Positions 10,457 through 21,524 of a stretch of 64,000 bases of DNA are shown here, one piece after another (position 1 is the first letter of the stretch; each line of letters begins with the position of its first letter). Source of the stretch: Ischnura elegans. Lineage: Eukaryota > Arthropoda > Insecta > Odonata > Coenagrionidae. The notes under the pieces are model-generated. The model was not told the DNA's origin, searched no databases, and saw only the letters and a program-made list of their open reading frames with translations. Position numbers and translations under genes: made by a program. Location of the stretch: positions 111,805,111 to 111,869,110 of the forward strand of contig NC_060247.1 in NCBI RefSeq assembly GCF_921293095.1, read 5' to 3'.

Positions 10457-13205
10457 AGCGTTTTTAAAAAGAATATTATATTTAAACATCACTATGCTTC
10501 TAGGTCCCATAGAAAAGATAAAATAAAAGATATTTTATCGAGCGAATAGGTATAGAAATTTGGTTTTATCCTTGACCAATAACTTAATAAATGCTAGAGA
10601 TAGCAATAAATACTCAGTTTATGCTTAGTAAAGCTTGAAGAAAACAAACATTTTTTCCTGCGAACATCTCTTCCGCCTGATTCATTCTTCATGATTAATG
10701 TACATTTTGGTGACCTGATATGCAACGAAACAGCTCATCAATGGATGTAATTTCTCCAACTGGCCATTTTTTTGGGCCTGTGCCCAAAGTAATCAAGATA
10801 ATTTTCGATATAACTATAAACAAATAGTATGGAGGTGAATAATAAGGACAAATGAGATTCATGCATAACGGCTCCTCTGCGGTGGTCTAATATTTATTAC
10901 TAAATCCTGAGTCACGCGATCATTCGCGCGGAAAAATGACCGTTTTTCCGCGATGGCTCCAGGGATGGAATTTCCTTCCCTTATTCCATCAAAACGGCTC
11001 TTCCCTTTCTCTGTCGCTGAAACCATCGCTGGTACCGTTTTTCAGTCAATTGGAAGGCACGGCCAGCAACAGCGATTGTAACGCCACGTTCGGCTTTTAA
11101 TTGAATGACATTTGTAAATGCGGAAAGTCTCCTTCCCTATCTTGTTGATTGTAGCATTTGGTAGACTTGATCAGCGCTTGCCCACTCTAAATACGCCTTC
11201 ATAAAGAATGGTTCGTTATGTCTGCGGGATTCGAAATATCTCTACAATGGAATTTCCTTCCCTTGATCTCAAATTATTGTATTTGTAAGAATACAGGTTT
11301 TTATACTTGTTTCATTCATCCATTATTTCATTGTTAGGACCATGCATCCAACGTAATAACTATATTTTAAATTCTTCCTTTAGTTTTTCCTGTATCCTCA
11401 GATATTTCCCCTATGTGTGCGCCCTAGATGGACTGCATCTAATCGTACATAACCCGTTTAAATGTGTTTTGGTTTCATCATACATTTAATTTCTGAAGGG
11501 ATTTGTTGAATAAAAATAGCGCAACACTTCTATTTCGTGGGTTTTGAATTTCTGTTTTGTGAATTTTGAATGCTTGAAGTTTTGAAGTATTTTGGTAGGG
11601 AAATATACTTGTGAATTGCTGTTGGTGAATTTATTAGTATAAGGCTCCCTACTAAGTACCTCTTAAGTAATTAACGAGCAACTTCTTTATAAAACTTTAG
11701 CTTGTGCAGTTTATTTTGATATGATTTGCACTTGATCAAAAATATTGATGAAAGCTTCACATTTAATAAAGCAATTCACATTAAATAAAATTAAATGAAG
11801 CAACCTAGAAGGTTATTGATGATTTTATTTATTGTTATGCATAAAATATTTGTGCGTTTTTTTCAATACTTGGACTAGATTTTCTTAAATACTCATGTAA
11901 AGTTATATTTTGGTCACCGTTTACATCTATTTCCTCAATATCATTTTAATCACGACTAAAAATCTTATTTTCCACCTCCTCTTTAACAATCCTCATCTTG
12001 ACTATAGCAAATAGACCTCGTGCAACAATGAATTTTCTGTGTCGCTAAATTGTAAAAGATCTAATTTAATTTTAGAAAATTCTAACAGTTGGCTTTTTGG
12101 TTAAAGATCCTCTTTTCAAATCACGAATCCACTATCAATAGATGAATTAATATTTTTGTCTTTGATGGAGAAGTTTCACTGCTAGAACTGCATTCAGTCT
12201 TTGCTGGTGTATGTAACGTATGGTGCTTTCCCGGTTTGCAGTATGTTTATCACTCGGATCTCGCATGGGGCAACATTGTACATTCCTCCATCCACCGTTT
12301 CGACGAGTGATTCGATCATCGTGTTCAGAGATCCAGGAAGTCGGGTGCTTTTCCTTTCATGACTGTCAGCTAGTGTATATTCTTCCCCGGATGAATGCAG
12401 TTTCTCCCGTCCCTCACATCTCATCGGCATATCGTTACCTGTGATTTTGATGAGGTCCCAGGTTCTGCGGATTTTATTACCGATGTCTCTGTTCTTTGAA
12501 CTCTCTTGCTGCCGGGTCTAGTTGGCTTCTTCAACTCGCCATCAACTGGTTCTCTACCCTCTGTCTGGTCCCAAACCGACAAGCTGTCTCAACCTCTACC
12601 TGTCCCAGCCCTCTCCTCTCTTTTCCTGTCGGACACTTATTACATTTTCTTCTTTATTTTCAGTGTTCCTCCTCCTCTTCTCTTTCCTCCTTCCATTGTT
12701 TGGTACCGGGTGACATTTTCTTGTATTTTTTTACATTATCTTTTTCTCAAAAGGTTTTCGCACGTTTTTCACGCCCCCCTTCTTGTGTCGGCGTTTTCCT
12801 GCAGTGGTTTTTTTTCCAATAAGTACGAAAGTCAATATCCTTAGGTTTTTCCCACGTTAGCTCGTATCTTTTTACACTTGGTAAATGGTAACTCTGTTAA
12901 CATATAATTTTGTTTGTTGATTGAAAACCGTACTTCTATATCTCTTTCGCCATAATTGACAGTATGTAATCCCAAGAGCAACGTGACAATGTATTTAGCT
13001 GAATTAATTTTATGTTTGACGAGGACTTCGATGGAAGACGGGACTTTTAGTCCCAATATCTCACAATAAAGATGAATTATTGTCATTATCATTGTCCCCT
13101 CGACGGCCGTTTAAAAAATAACCTTTCCATCTTAAAATATTCCTGATCCAATTCTCTTTTTTCTTTCCCATGGTACTCAATAGTTTTCTTTCCTACCTTT
13201 TACGA
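10457..13205. other. Intergenic, no gene recognised
   Basis: AT-rich DNA with a GC patch at 10.9-11.1 kb. 12190-12450 has a minus-strand frame of ordinary composition with no recognisable family. 12500-12830 is a pyrimidine-rich tract whose overlapping frames are composition artefacts. Confidence 0.5.
10927..10952. repeat. Perfect 10-bp hairpin
   Basis: CGCGGAAAAA / TTTTTCCGCG around a 6-base loop, in a locally GC-rich patch. No context to assign a role. Confidence 0.4.
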
Positions 13206-14764
13206 TAAGATCCTCAAAAAGGTGGAAAAACGAGGCACCCTATTGTCCGTGCTGAATTCCTGGATTCTTGAAGACGATGGGTGAGTCGCTCGTCTAAACG
13301 CTGTTAAGAGAAACAGGGTACATAACTCGGTGTGGAACCGAACGTAACTTCAGTTTTCACCTTTAGCCGGTATATTTGCAGCCAAATAAACCCAACACAT
13401 TTTCAGATGTAGCAAATATACGTTTAATTTATACATTCTATACAACCCAAAACCCCAAATCTTTCCAACACCTCCTCATTTATCACTTTTTATACCCATT
13501 TCAATCTCTTAAGCCTCCTCCATACCCGCATCTCAACTGCGTTGATCCTATCCTTCTTTATTCTTCCCAAGGTCCACGTTTCACATCCATACAACATAGC
13601 TCTCTACACACTAAATTTTAACCCGTCTCTTCCCAAGTTTTAGGACCGTGCTGATGCATATTATTTTTCTCTTCGTATTAAATGCTTCCTTTCCTATAGC
13701 TATTCTTGTCTTGATCTCTAAATGAATACTCCAATCCTCAGTCAGTATGTTTCCTAGATACCCATACCTTCTAACCTGCCTATAAAGGTATCTATACCTT
13801 TCTAACCTTCTTTTCCCATTGATATTAACATTTACATTTTCTCCAACATTCACTCACATAAATTTCTTTGCCTCAGTATTTATTTTTATTCCTTTGTCCT
13901 CGTTCTAAGCAATTCTTCAAAATAGCTGTTCATTTATTCATTTATTGAAGTGTCCAGTTGTACTCCCACTTTTACTTTGCAATCCTAGTACCCATGAGAA
14001 CGGCAAAGAATTTCCGATTAAGATGCCTCATTTTGACACGTTTTTTGAGGAGCGAATCGTCAAATAAGTCAATATAGTATAAGGCGATGGTATAAAGGAG
14101 CGTGCTCCCATCTTAGTGACTACTTATAACGTTTTCAGACATAATTACTTCGTTTTTGGCGGAAAATATATCTGTTTCACGTCATTTATGTTACGCATAC
14201 CATAAAATGAATCGGCGTGTTGCGGGTTACCTGCCCCAAAAAACTGCATTCGGGGACACGATAAAAGATCATTTTCTCGATAATTTAAAGCAATATAGCT
14301 GACGTATTTAATGTTTAATGTCAATTAAAGTATGAAGTTATACCCAATTGCAAAAAATGAGTGCTCGCTCAAACCAAGTTTAAATTATTTACATTTTTAG
14401 CATTTTTCGTTAAAACTTTCGAAATTTCAAGATAAAATGGCGAGCGGAAGATATTAATATTTGGAAAAAATGATATATAAATAAATATTGTAATAGCAAT
14501 CCGAGTACGTAAACTTTCCTGGGTATTACTATTAGATCCTCAACAAAAAGTGCTAAAACGAGGCACCCTACTGTCCATGCTGAATTCCTGGATTCTTGAA
14601 ATTTAGGTGAGTCGCTCGCCTAAACGCTTTTCAGAGAAACAGAGTACATAACTCGGTGTGGAATCCGAGATATCTTATCCCTTAGCTGGTATATTTGCAG
14701 CCAAATAAAGGAAACACATTTTCAGATGTAGCAAATATACGTTTAATTTATACATTCTATACAA
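13206..14764. repeat. Pair of about 235-bp direct repeats flanking 1.1 kb
   Basis: 13206-13445 and 14533-14764 are about 85-90% alike by eye. Shared: AACGAGGCACCCTA, TGCTGAATTCCTGGATTCTT, GGTGAGTCGCTCG, ACATAACTCGGTGTGGAA and AGATGTAGCAAATATACGTT. The LINE remnant at 13470-13920 begins just after the first copy. They do not start TG and end CA, so they are probably a duplication and not LTRs. Confidence 0.65.
13470..13920 (-). mobile_element. LINE remnant (second lineage)
   Basis: Minus strand (13853-13611): VRRYGYLGNILTEDWSIHLE then IKTRIAIGKEAFN and VLKLGKRRVKI, the classic segment after the reverse-transcriptase core in RTE/Jockey-type elements (usually YLGSxLTEDGxxxxEIxxRI). The next frame continues into the C-terminal region. 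It lies exactly between the two 13.2/14.5 kb direct repeats. Confidence 0.7.
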
Positions 14765-16410
14765 TTCACTACAGATAAAAACTGCGGAGACAAATGGGAG
14801 CATTGTACATTCTATATACGTCCGTGGGTATTTTTACGAATGGAAATTGTTAAAATAAAAGCATGATACCGATGCTATCTCGGAGTGTACGGAGTAAAAA
14901 AAAACCATGAATAACCATAAATGTCAAGCCCAACAGCGTACGTGTCTTGGCTTAGTCATGTGGAGTGATGCACTTGCGAATTTGGAGATTCGACTTGTTC
15001 TTATGTGTTTTCAGGCTTTCCACCAACACGACGTGGAGGAATCGGCCTTGTGCCGTAACAACAGTGGCAGCTAACAGTTCTTTGTAACAGTTCTACCGAA
15101 CATCCGTAACAGTTCTACCGAAGGAAAAACCATCCTTCAAGAATTGTTTCAAAAGCAGAGCCACCTTTCACCGAGTTCATTTTATAATTATGAAATCCTT
15201 AATATTAGCCTGCGGTCGATATCATCACTCTTCATGCCAGTCGCTCTGTTATTATACCATCAGAAATGGAAGAATTCATATTGTTTGAATAGTCTCATAC
15301 TGGCACGCTCTGCTTTTCCATTCATATTGCACTTATGACACAAATATTTTATCACCACAAAGATGCGATTGTTTTTTATTTAATCACTGGTGAGAGAAAC
15401 AAATATGATTCTCGAAGATGGCGTAGAACGTGAACATCCTGGTGAACTCTATGGGGTGAGTAACGAATCACACTGAATCTCGTCGTCCTATGTCTCACCG
15501 TGAGTGAAAATTCAGAACACAGTCTGTGGGCAGTGTATCGTTACTACACGAATGTCAGAGACCACACTGGCAACATGTAAGACTGGAATTCCCCAGAACC
15601 GCAGTCAAGTCTCTTGGGTAGGGACGGTTATAACGAGGGTATATTTCCATTTTAGGATCGACATACATCAGCCTCTAATTAGTATACATGGGTTAGAGTT
15701 TGTGATATGCGATGCCACACGCCGTGAAAGCTACTCATTTATGCACAGTGTACTCGGATTAATCACCAAAAGACTATTTAGTGGCTTTTAGACATTCAAA
15801 CTGTGGTTTGTTTGAAATGTCAACCGTATTTAATTCGCTTATTCGTCTCATTTCCATTATTATGAGACCTCTTCTACTAGGAGAGGGGATAGCTCTTACA
15901 TGGGTCCGCCAATCAAAGAAAAATCCTCATAACTTATTTTTTAGGCAGTAAAGTGCGAGTTGGGCTAGGGATACGAACTGGCCGTCGCACCCTAAAAGGT
16001 TGTTGTTCACCGTTCTTCAACGTAGTCCGGGGTGAGCTCTACCCACAGCTTTATCCATACTTAACTTTGTTTGAAGCACTGAGTGACTCGATGAAGAAAG
16101 AGGGGACGAGCGCCCGTTTTTTCTCTAGATAGTCAGTGGGATGAAAACTGTAGGCTTTTGAGATTTGGTGTCGGCACAGGATGTTCATAGTTAAGTGGAG
16201 GAGCAAATTGACCAACAAGGAAGGGCTAAAGATGATGATGGAGAAGCGTCAACTATTGAAAAGAGAAAAGGAAGCAGGAAAGGAAGGCCCGTAGGGTATC
16301 TCCTTAGACAGTGAAAGTGGTGTGAATCAACATCATTGAAGGTAGGATGGAGAAAAAAGTAACAGGTGAAGACAAAGAAATGCCACCGAGTCAGCGGCTG
16401 GAATGCTGTC
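14765..16410. other. Intergenic, no gene recognised
   Basis: Includes a local repeat CCGTAACAGTTCTACCGAA near 15.1 kb. The only longer frame (15504-15791, plus) shows no domain. Confidence 0.45.
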
Positions 16411-16445
16411 AACGTTTCTATGTCCAACTCGGCCATCATATTCAG
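16411..16445 (-). ncRNA. Hammerhead-like motif, degenerate
   Basis: Minus strand: CTGAATAT, stem GATGGCC, loop GAGTT, stem GGACAT, then A and GAAACGTT. This is the same family as the pair at 33.25-33.36 kb, with GATGGCCGAGTTGGACAT in common. Confidence 0.35.
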
Positions 16446-16597
16446 TTCTGGCCACCAATTCGAGCTCTAGCATTCCTACTCTTGACCCGGGAATGCATCT
16501 AATCTTAAAAGAAGGAGTTCTTGAAGTATACTAAGGATGGAAGATCGCTGGCTCGTAGTTTTATAGGCGTTCTTGATTGATCCCTCCATCTTCCAGG

Positions 16598-16716
16598 TTT
16601 TCGTCGCGTTGGCTGTCAGAGGTTAACGAAATTTTCGCCGAGATTTAACCAGGTGTTTTCCGACTTCGGCCTGAAGACGCCTAGTCGTCGACCTCTGACA
16701 ACCAACGCGGCGAGAA
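16598..16716. repeat. Inverted repeat, 26-bp arms
   Basis: GTTTTCGTCGCGTTGGCTGT then CAGAGG (16598-16623) is the reverse complement, with three mismatches, of 16691-16716. The centre holds CTGAAGACGCC, reminiscent of the Penelope-terminus motifs, but without a GAAAC partner. Confidence 0.55.
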
Positions 16717-16724
16717 CCCAGAAA

Positions 16725-18165
16725 ATGGAGATATCCATGAAGGATGGATGAAAGATTATCGAGTGGCTAAGGATCTGCAATTGCAAAGAAAACCCTGAAA
16801 GGGACAATATGCTACCCACAAACCCAACGTTTGAGGAGACTAGTGGTGGCGGACACTTATAGGGGGGGGGGGGGAGCGCCCTCTCCTTGCGGGGTCCCCC
16901 GCATTGCCGACCATTGCAGAACCGCAATTGTAACTCTTTATAACGTAAGATATCGTCTTGCATAATTGTCCAATTTAAATCTTGGTTTCTTAAACTTTGC
17001 ATTTGGCTTGATTATTTTTTTATTACGATAAAAGTAAAGCTAGCTCAAGGTATATTTTCCGCCCTTCTGAGTTTTTTCTGTACCCGCTATTAGCGACTAC
17101 TGGAAGCCACTGAGGGATTTTCCGCCCCTCAACTCTGGGGTTGGGCGTGTGGTAATTTGTGACGAGTTCAGGACTTGGGGGTACCCTAGACCATGCCGCC
17201 GATGAGCAAGAGCCTCCCGTAGGCAATGGCCTCCCTGGCGACAATGTCGATCTCGTCGAAGATGGAGAAATCCATGGAGGATGGATGATAGATTATCGAG
17301 TGGCTAAGGATTTGATAATGGAAAAAAAACCTAAATGGGAAAATATGCTGCCCAATGAAAGGCTTCACACATGTTACGACCAAACCACCCAACTGTCGAG
17401 ACCAACTACGTTGGCACCGACGCTTTGTTTGGGGAGTGTGTAGGCCTGTCGCCCGACGAAAACAGTCGGACCCGACGGTCGGGCGGTTGGTCCTGAGAGA
17501 CCGTCCGACCGCCCTACCCCGATTTCTGTGGCGTCGCAACGTGTGTACTTTTATTGGCAATTTTTGCAATCAATTTGAGGTTTGATCTTGCCAAGCAACT
17601 CCATGAAACATACCTCTTCCATCCTCAAATAATTTCGGAAATCATTTTCATCCCATTCTCGAAGTAAATTCCTGTGGGTGAAACTTCAAGTCATCACCAC
17701 TTCTTTGCCCATGCCCTTCTTTTTTTGATGCTATAAATGAGAACCTAATTGACTAAAGCGAAATCCATTTTCTTTTGATTTTTCGAAAATTGTGGAGCCA
17801 TTTCCAGCAAAACCCGAAACCAACTTCACTCCACGCGATCACGTTGTGTACTGAGGATTATTTGGTAAGTTGGTCGGGTCGAATGGATTGCTTTGGACGT
17901 TTGTAGAGGGGATGGTTGTGGAGTTCGGTCGTGTAGGGTAATCGGGTCGGAACGTGTGTAGCGCCTTAACCCAACTGCAGTGTTGAGAAGGGAACTAGGA
18001 CCACTGAGAGATTACCCTATCCTCAACTTTGTGGTAGGTCGCGTGATAATTTGTAAAGAGTTCGGGACTCGGGGGTGGCACTAGACCATGCCGCCGATGA
18101 GCGAGACTCCTCCCGGGTGTCCGACGCACCGGCCTCCCTCACCGACAATGTCGATCTCGTCGTCC
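16725..18165. repeat. Overlapping local duplications
   Basis: 16725-16815 matches 17262-17345 (ATCCATGAAGGATGGATGAA, AGATTATCGAGTGGCTAAGG). 17130-17265 matches 18032-18165 (CATGCCGCCGATGAGC, GACAATGTCGATCTCGTCG). The second pair overlaps the 3' end of the candidate exon at 18.1-18.5 kb. Confidence 0.6.
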
Positions 18166-18451
18166 TCGTCGGAGGTGGCTCCCCCTGGGGAAGCCCGTCC
18201 CGACGCTCGCCTCCGGCGTCTCCTCCGCCGTCCCCTCCCATCCCCGCCTCCCGCCTCCTGCTCCTCATCATCGTCGTCGTCCTCCTCGTCGTCGTAGTCC
18301 TCCTCGTCTTCGTCGGGGGCGTCAGAGTCGCACTGACGGCCGCCGTGCTGCATGGCGTCCGGGTGCCTCCGACGCGGATCACCGTGGACGCCGCCGCCTC
18401 CGCTACTGCTGACGTCTTGGTGGCGAGAGAAGTCCACGGGCAGGTCGGAAA
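18143..18451 (-). CDS. Unidentified CpG-rich candidate internal exon (acidic and Gly/Arg-rich)
   Basis: A 309-nt GC-rich block reads on the minus strand from a good acceptor (long pyrimidine run, then CCCTACATAG) to a good donor (GACATTGTCG followed by GTGAGG). Entered with two leftover bases, it stays open throughout. It encodes SDLPVDFSRHQDVSSSGGGG, a basic patch, a long Asp/Glu run, a Gly/Arg run, and an end reading TSDEDDEIDIV. This is the style of a disordered region of a nuclear regulator, but I recognise no family. The 3' end of the block and the sequence after it (about 18032-18165) are homologous to 17130-17265, so part may come from a repeat or local duplication. It is not a bsh exon, since bsh ends at 32.7 kb. 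Confidence 0.35.
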
Positions 18452-18588
18452 CTATGTAGGGAAGAAATAAATAATTTCAGATTGGGATGACGGCGTTGAA
18501 TTGTGGAATTTGACACCTTCATTCTCATGAAAAAATAATAATTTGAGAGCACGTTTTTGTAATACTAAAAATTTCGCGGTTCCTGTTT

Positions 18589-18690
18589 GTCAATATTAAT
18601 CGATTTTGGGGGTTGCGGTTTCTGGAAAGGAAACGTTGGCCATTTTAAATGTTATCGCGGTAACCCTCAAAATCCATTAATATTGACAGA
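18589..18690. repeat. Inverted repeat (foldback)
   Basis: About 28-bp arms, TGTCAATATTAATCGATTTT at the left and AAAATCCATTAATATTGACA at the right, around a 36-bp centre. No flanking duplication seen. Confidence 0.6.
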
Positions 18691-18707
18691 TTTTATAATG
18701 CCTGGTC

Positions 18708-18861
18708 AGCGCTAACCATAAGATGATACAGCCTTCCACTTTACATGGCGGTGGCTGAAAGTTCTGGTTAGCTTAAAGCCTGATCTTATAGCGTTGCTAA
18801 CCAGAAATTCCAACCACCTCTTGGTAAATTTAAAGGCTGTATCAACATACAGTTAGCGTTT
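18708..18861. repeat. Foldback element with about 63-bp arms
   Basis: The left arm (CGCTAACCATAAGATGATAC through GTTCTGGTTAGC) and the right arm (GCTAACCAGAAATTCCAACC through CAGTTAGCG) are reverse complements with indels, around about 20 bp. Shared GATACAGCC and GGTGG blocks. Likely a tiny non-autonomous DNA element. Confidence 0.6.
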
Positions 18862-19511
18862 ACCGGACATAAAATTGGATCATAGTCAATTCCGCACATG
18901 TTAATGGCGTGCGAGGCGTAGCGAGGGGGGCGGACCTCCCCCCTCGCTTCACCACTGCCTTTTTGTCCCATATAGTTGCATTGACTTCCGATTGGCGCTG
19001 TACGGAACTGTTTAAAATGGTTTCTGTAACGAAGGAGCGTTCCAAGCAACGAGCAATGATTGAGTTTCTTTGGGTGAAAAGCCAGGATATCTCAGATATT
19101 CATTGACGCTTGCAGAATGTTTACTGTGATCTGGTAGTGGACATAATCATAGTAAGTCGTTGAGCAACTCGTGTTTCATCATCACCGCCACGGGAATGAT
19201 GAAGAAGTTCTTGATGCTGTGTAGTGATCTGGAAATGGAAGATTTCCATTTCTAAAATATGCACAAACATATTGTTGAGTGACGTATCAGAATAGCTTGC
19301 TTGGTAAAACTATGCCTCGTGATTTGTACCTTTTCACTTTCGAGAACGCCTAACCTTCCTTTTCCCTACCTCTTTGACGAAAACATCCTGTTTCCACTTC
19401 CCTTTATATTTACACGGTGGAGATGCTATTGACACACACACTCACTTACTTGACGCAGTTACTCAGTCACCAATAGACTCACCAGTGGTCAGTCAGCAAT
19501 GTAGCCTTCAG

Positions 19512-19575
19512 TTGGAGTCGAAGCGCGGGCCGGATGGCCCGTGCGACCTAAGCGCCTGGCTATCCACCCGTGCCA
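19512..19575 (-). repeat. Possible degenerate tRNA-like head
   Basis: Minus strand: TAGCCAGGCGCTTAGG resembles box A and GCTTCGACTCC resembles box B, with a GGGCC...GGCCC stem between them. Acceptor-stem pairing is not evident. It could be an old tRNA-derived SINE head or chance. Confidence 0.3.
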
Positions 19576-19821
19576 TAACCAGCAGCTCCTCTCCTTCCCG
19601 AGGCTTTTGGTAATATTCTAAATTTTGGCTATTCTAGACGCACAAATTCATTATTACTTTATGTCTTTTAATTGAAATGATTTGTAAGTTGGAATTTTGA
19701 ATGGAAATAAACTTTGGGGTAAGACCTTTAAACACTTGTGTGTGATTATTCACTTCCCGACACCAAGGGCAAGAACACACACAATTTAAAGCGTGCGACC
19801 CGCGACTTTAGGTGGCGGGCC

Positions 19822-20082
19822 CAGGGGTGCCGACATACAAAAAGTATTGGGGGGGCCCAAACCAGGGATGTTGCCCCGGAAAATTTTATAAGTAGTGAGT
19901 TTTAAGTTTTTTAAGCATTTTAAAAGAGTCATATGATCAACATTAGAACCCTGATAACTCGAATCTCTATATCTGGACACTCCGGGGAAAATCAATAAGC
20001 CTGACACATTTTTTCCACACACTCATAACAAATTTTTGAGGGGGCTCGGGCCCCCTCAGGTTCCATGGAGTCGGCGCCACTG
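19822..20082. mobile_element. hAT-type MITE (family of the 61.0 kb copy)
   Basis: 261 bp with ends CAGGGGTGCCGAC and, inverted, CAGTGGCGCCGACTCCATGG, flanked by identical GGCGGGCC 8-mers. The interior shares a run of Gs followed by GCCC, and the GAGGGGGCTCGG block, with 61045-61399. Non-coding. Confidence 0.88.
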
Positions 20083-21524
20083 GGCGGGCCGTACCGTGAC
20101 AGCTGTACGACGTTCGCTCCGGCATAGACCAATGGAATGGTACCGTGCGGGCATACAGGCCTATTCCTTCCAGGTGGCATCTAGCCTGGATGGAAAATAT
20201 CTTTAAAAATAGTGTTGTGCAGCTAAAAGATCGGGGAATATCGTGGTGTATTTGAATGCTGTATAAAACAACTCCTGTTTCAGAAAAAAGGTAATCCTCC
20301 CTTTGAATTCTAATTGTAATGAGCTTGATCAGAGACTTGTGTTTCTAACTATAGTTTTTGCGGAGTTCACCCGCTTTATGTAATGCTTTATCAATTAAAA
20401 TGTAGTTAACTGTAGTTCATTGTGTTTCGTAAATTCGTTATGTTGTGATATTAAGTATAAATTGAGTGTTACAGTGGAACATGCTCTCAGCCTTTTTTGT
20501 GCTTGAATGAATAATTCAGAGACCCTGTAAGGCTATTTTATTTTTTTAGCTTTACTTTAAAATGTCTTTACTTCTATAAAATATTACTTTCGCGTGGTAA
20601 CCTACATACCATGTGCTCATTTTTACTGAAAGTGGAAATATTGCCCATATCTAAACAATCCAATTGAAAAGTAACGATCCATAAGTAACAAACGGAGGAC
20701 ATAAAGTACAAGACCTTACATAGAGACCATAACTGGCCGCAGGCCTTTTGCGGGGGGTCTGGTGGGGCAGAGCCCTCCCAACGAGCAAAAGCGAGTATAA
20801 TAAATATAATTCGTCAGTATCATCAGTTATATTGAAGAATTTTTCATTATCCCCTTTTTAAAGACGGGTCTGTCTCTTCAAAAATTACTATTTACAATGT
20901 TTTCACTCGACTTTATCGGATCGCACTTTAAGCCTTATTCTTACGATTCTCACATTTGCTTAATTAATCACCCTGCGAGCTCTAGAATGGAATTGAAGCA
21001 GTTATTCCCTTCCTTGAAACGCAATTACAAAACTGCGCAAGGGAGAATGGAAAGCAATTATACTCTCAAGAATATAGACTCTGGGGAAGTTGAGAAGGCA
21101 CCCATTTGGCAGCTCCAACTCCCTCTCTCTCTATCTCACGCAGTTTCCCCGAGCAAAGAATTTTGACGCCAAACTCGATTCTTTTGTGAACTCCGCTGTC
21201 TCTGTCCTCAGGGACAAGTTTTGCGTCCCGACCATGGGAAAGGGTGGAGAAGATGAAAAGAGATGGAGTGCATAATGAACGGAATGTCTCCCCAATCATC
21301 TCGATAGAAGAATATTACTTGGGTAGAGGGGAAAGCGAGGGAAATTTTTTACATTCTTCTCCACGGGTAGGGTAAATAAAATTCAGTCGCTAAAGAGTGG
21401 GAAAATGGGGGAGGGTCGGGAAAGCCTCCAGAGCGAGAGAAGAAGTCTCCCCGTCTTCTCCTTTGGAAAAGACAGTCCCCATGTTGCCGTGTCGTTCTTG
21501 TTAAGTGAGTATTTAAGAGGGAGT
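20083..21524. other. Intergenic, no gene recognised
   Basis: 20735-20800 holds a GC-rich patch (GGCCTTTTGCGGGGGGTCTG) that looks like the end of an old DNA element. Otherwise AT-rich without a supported feature. Confidence 0.4.

Noticed and set aside
12194..12430. Minus-strand frame with ordinary amino-acid composition
   Set aside because: Looks protein-like but matches no family I know and has no convincing splice or start context; not enough to call a gene.
12496..12844. Overlapping plus-strand frames rich in Phe, Leu and Ser
   Set aside because: Three frames are open at once because the DNA is pyrimidine-rich; no motif and no conserved start.
13206..14764. LTR retrotransposon with 235-bp LTRs
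   Set aside because: The repeats lack TG...CA ends, no primer-binding site is visible, and the interior holds a LINE remnant instead of gag-pol.
18075..18470. Plus-strand frame with a Leu/Val/Ile run that looks like a membrane protein
   Set aside because: The hydrophobic run is the reverse complement of an Asp/Glu codon run, and splice sites support the minus strand.
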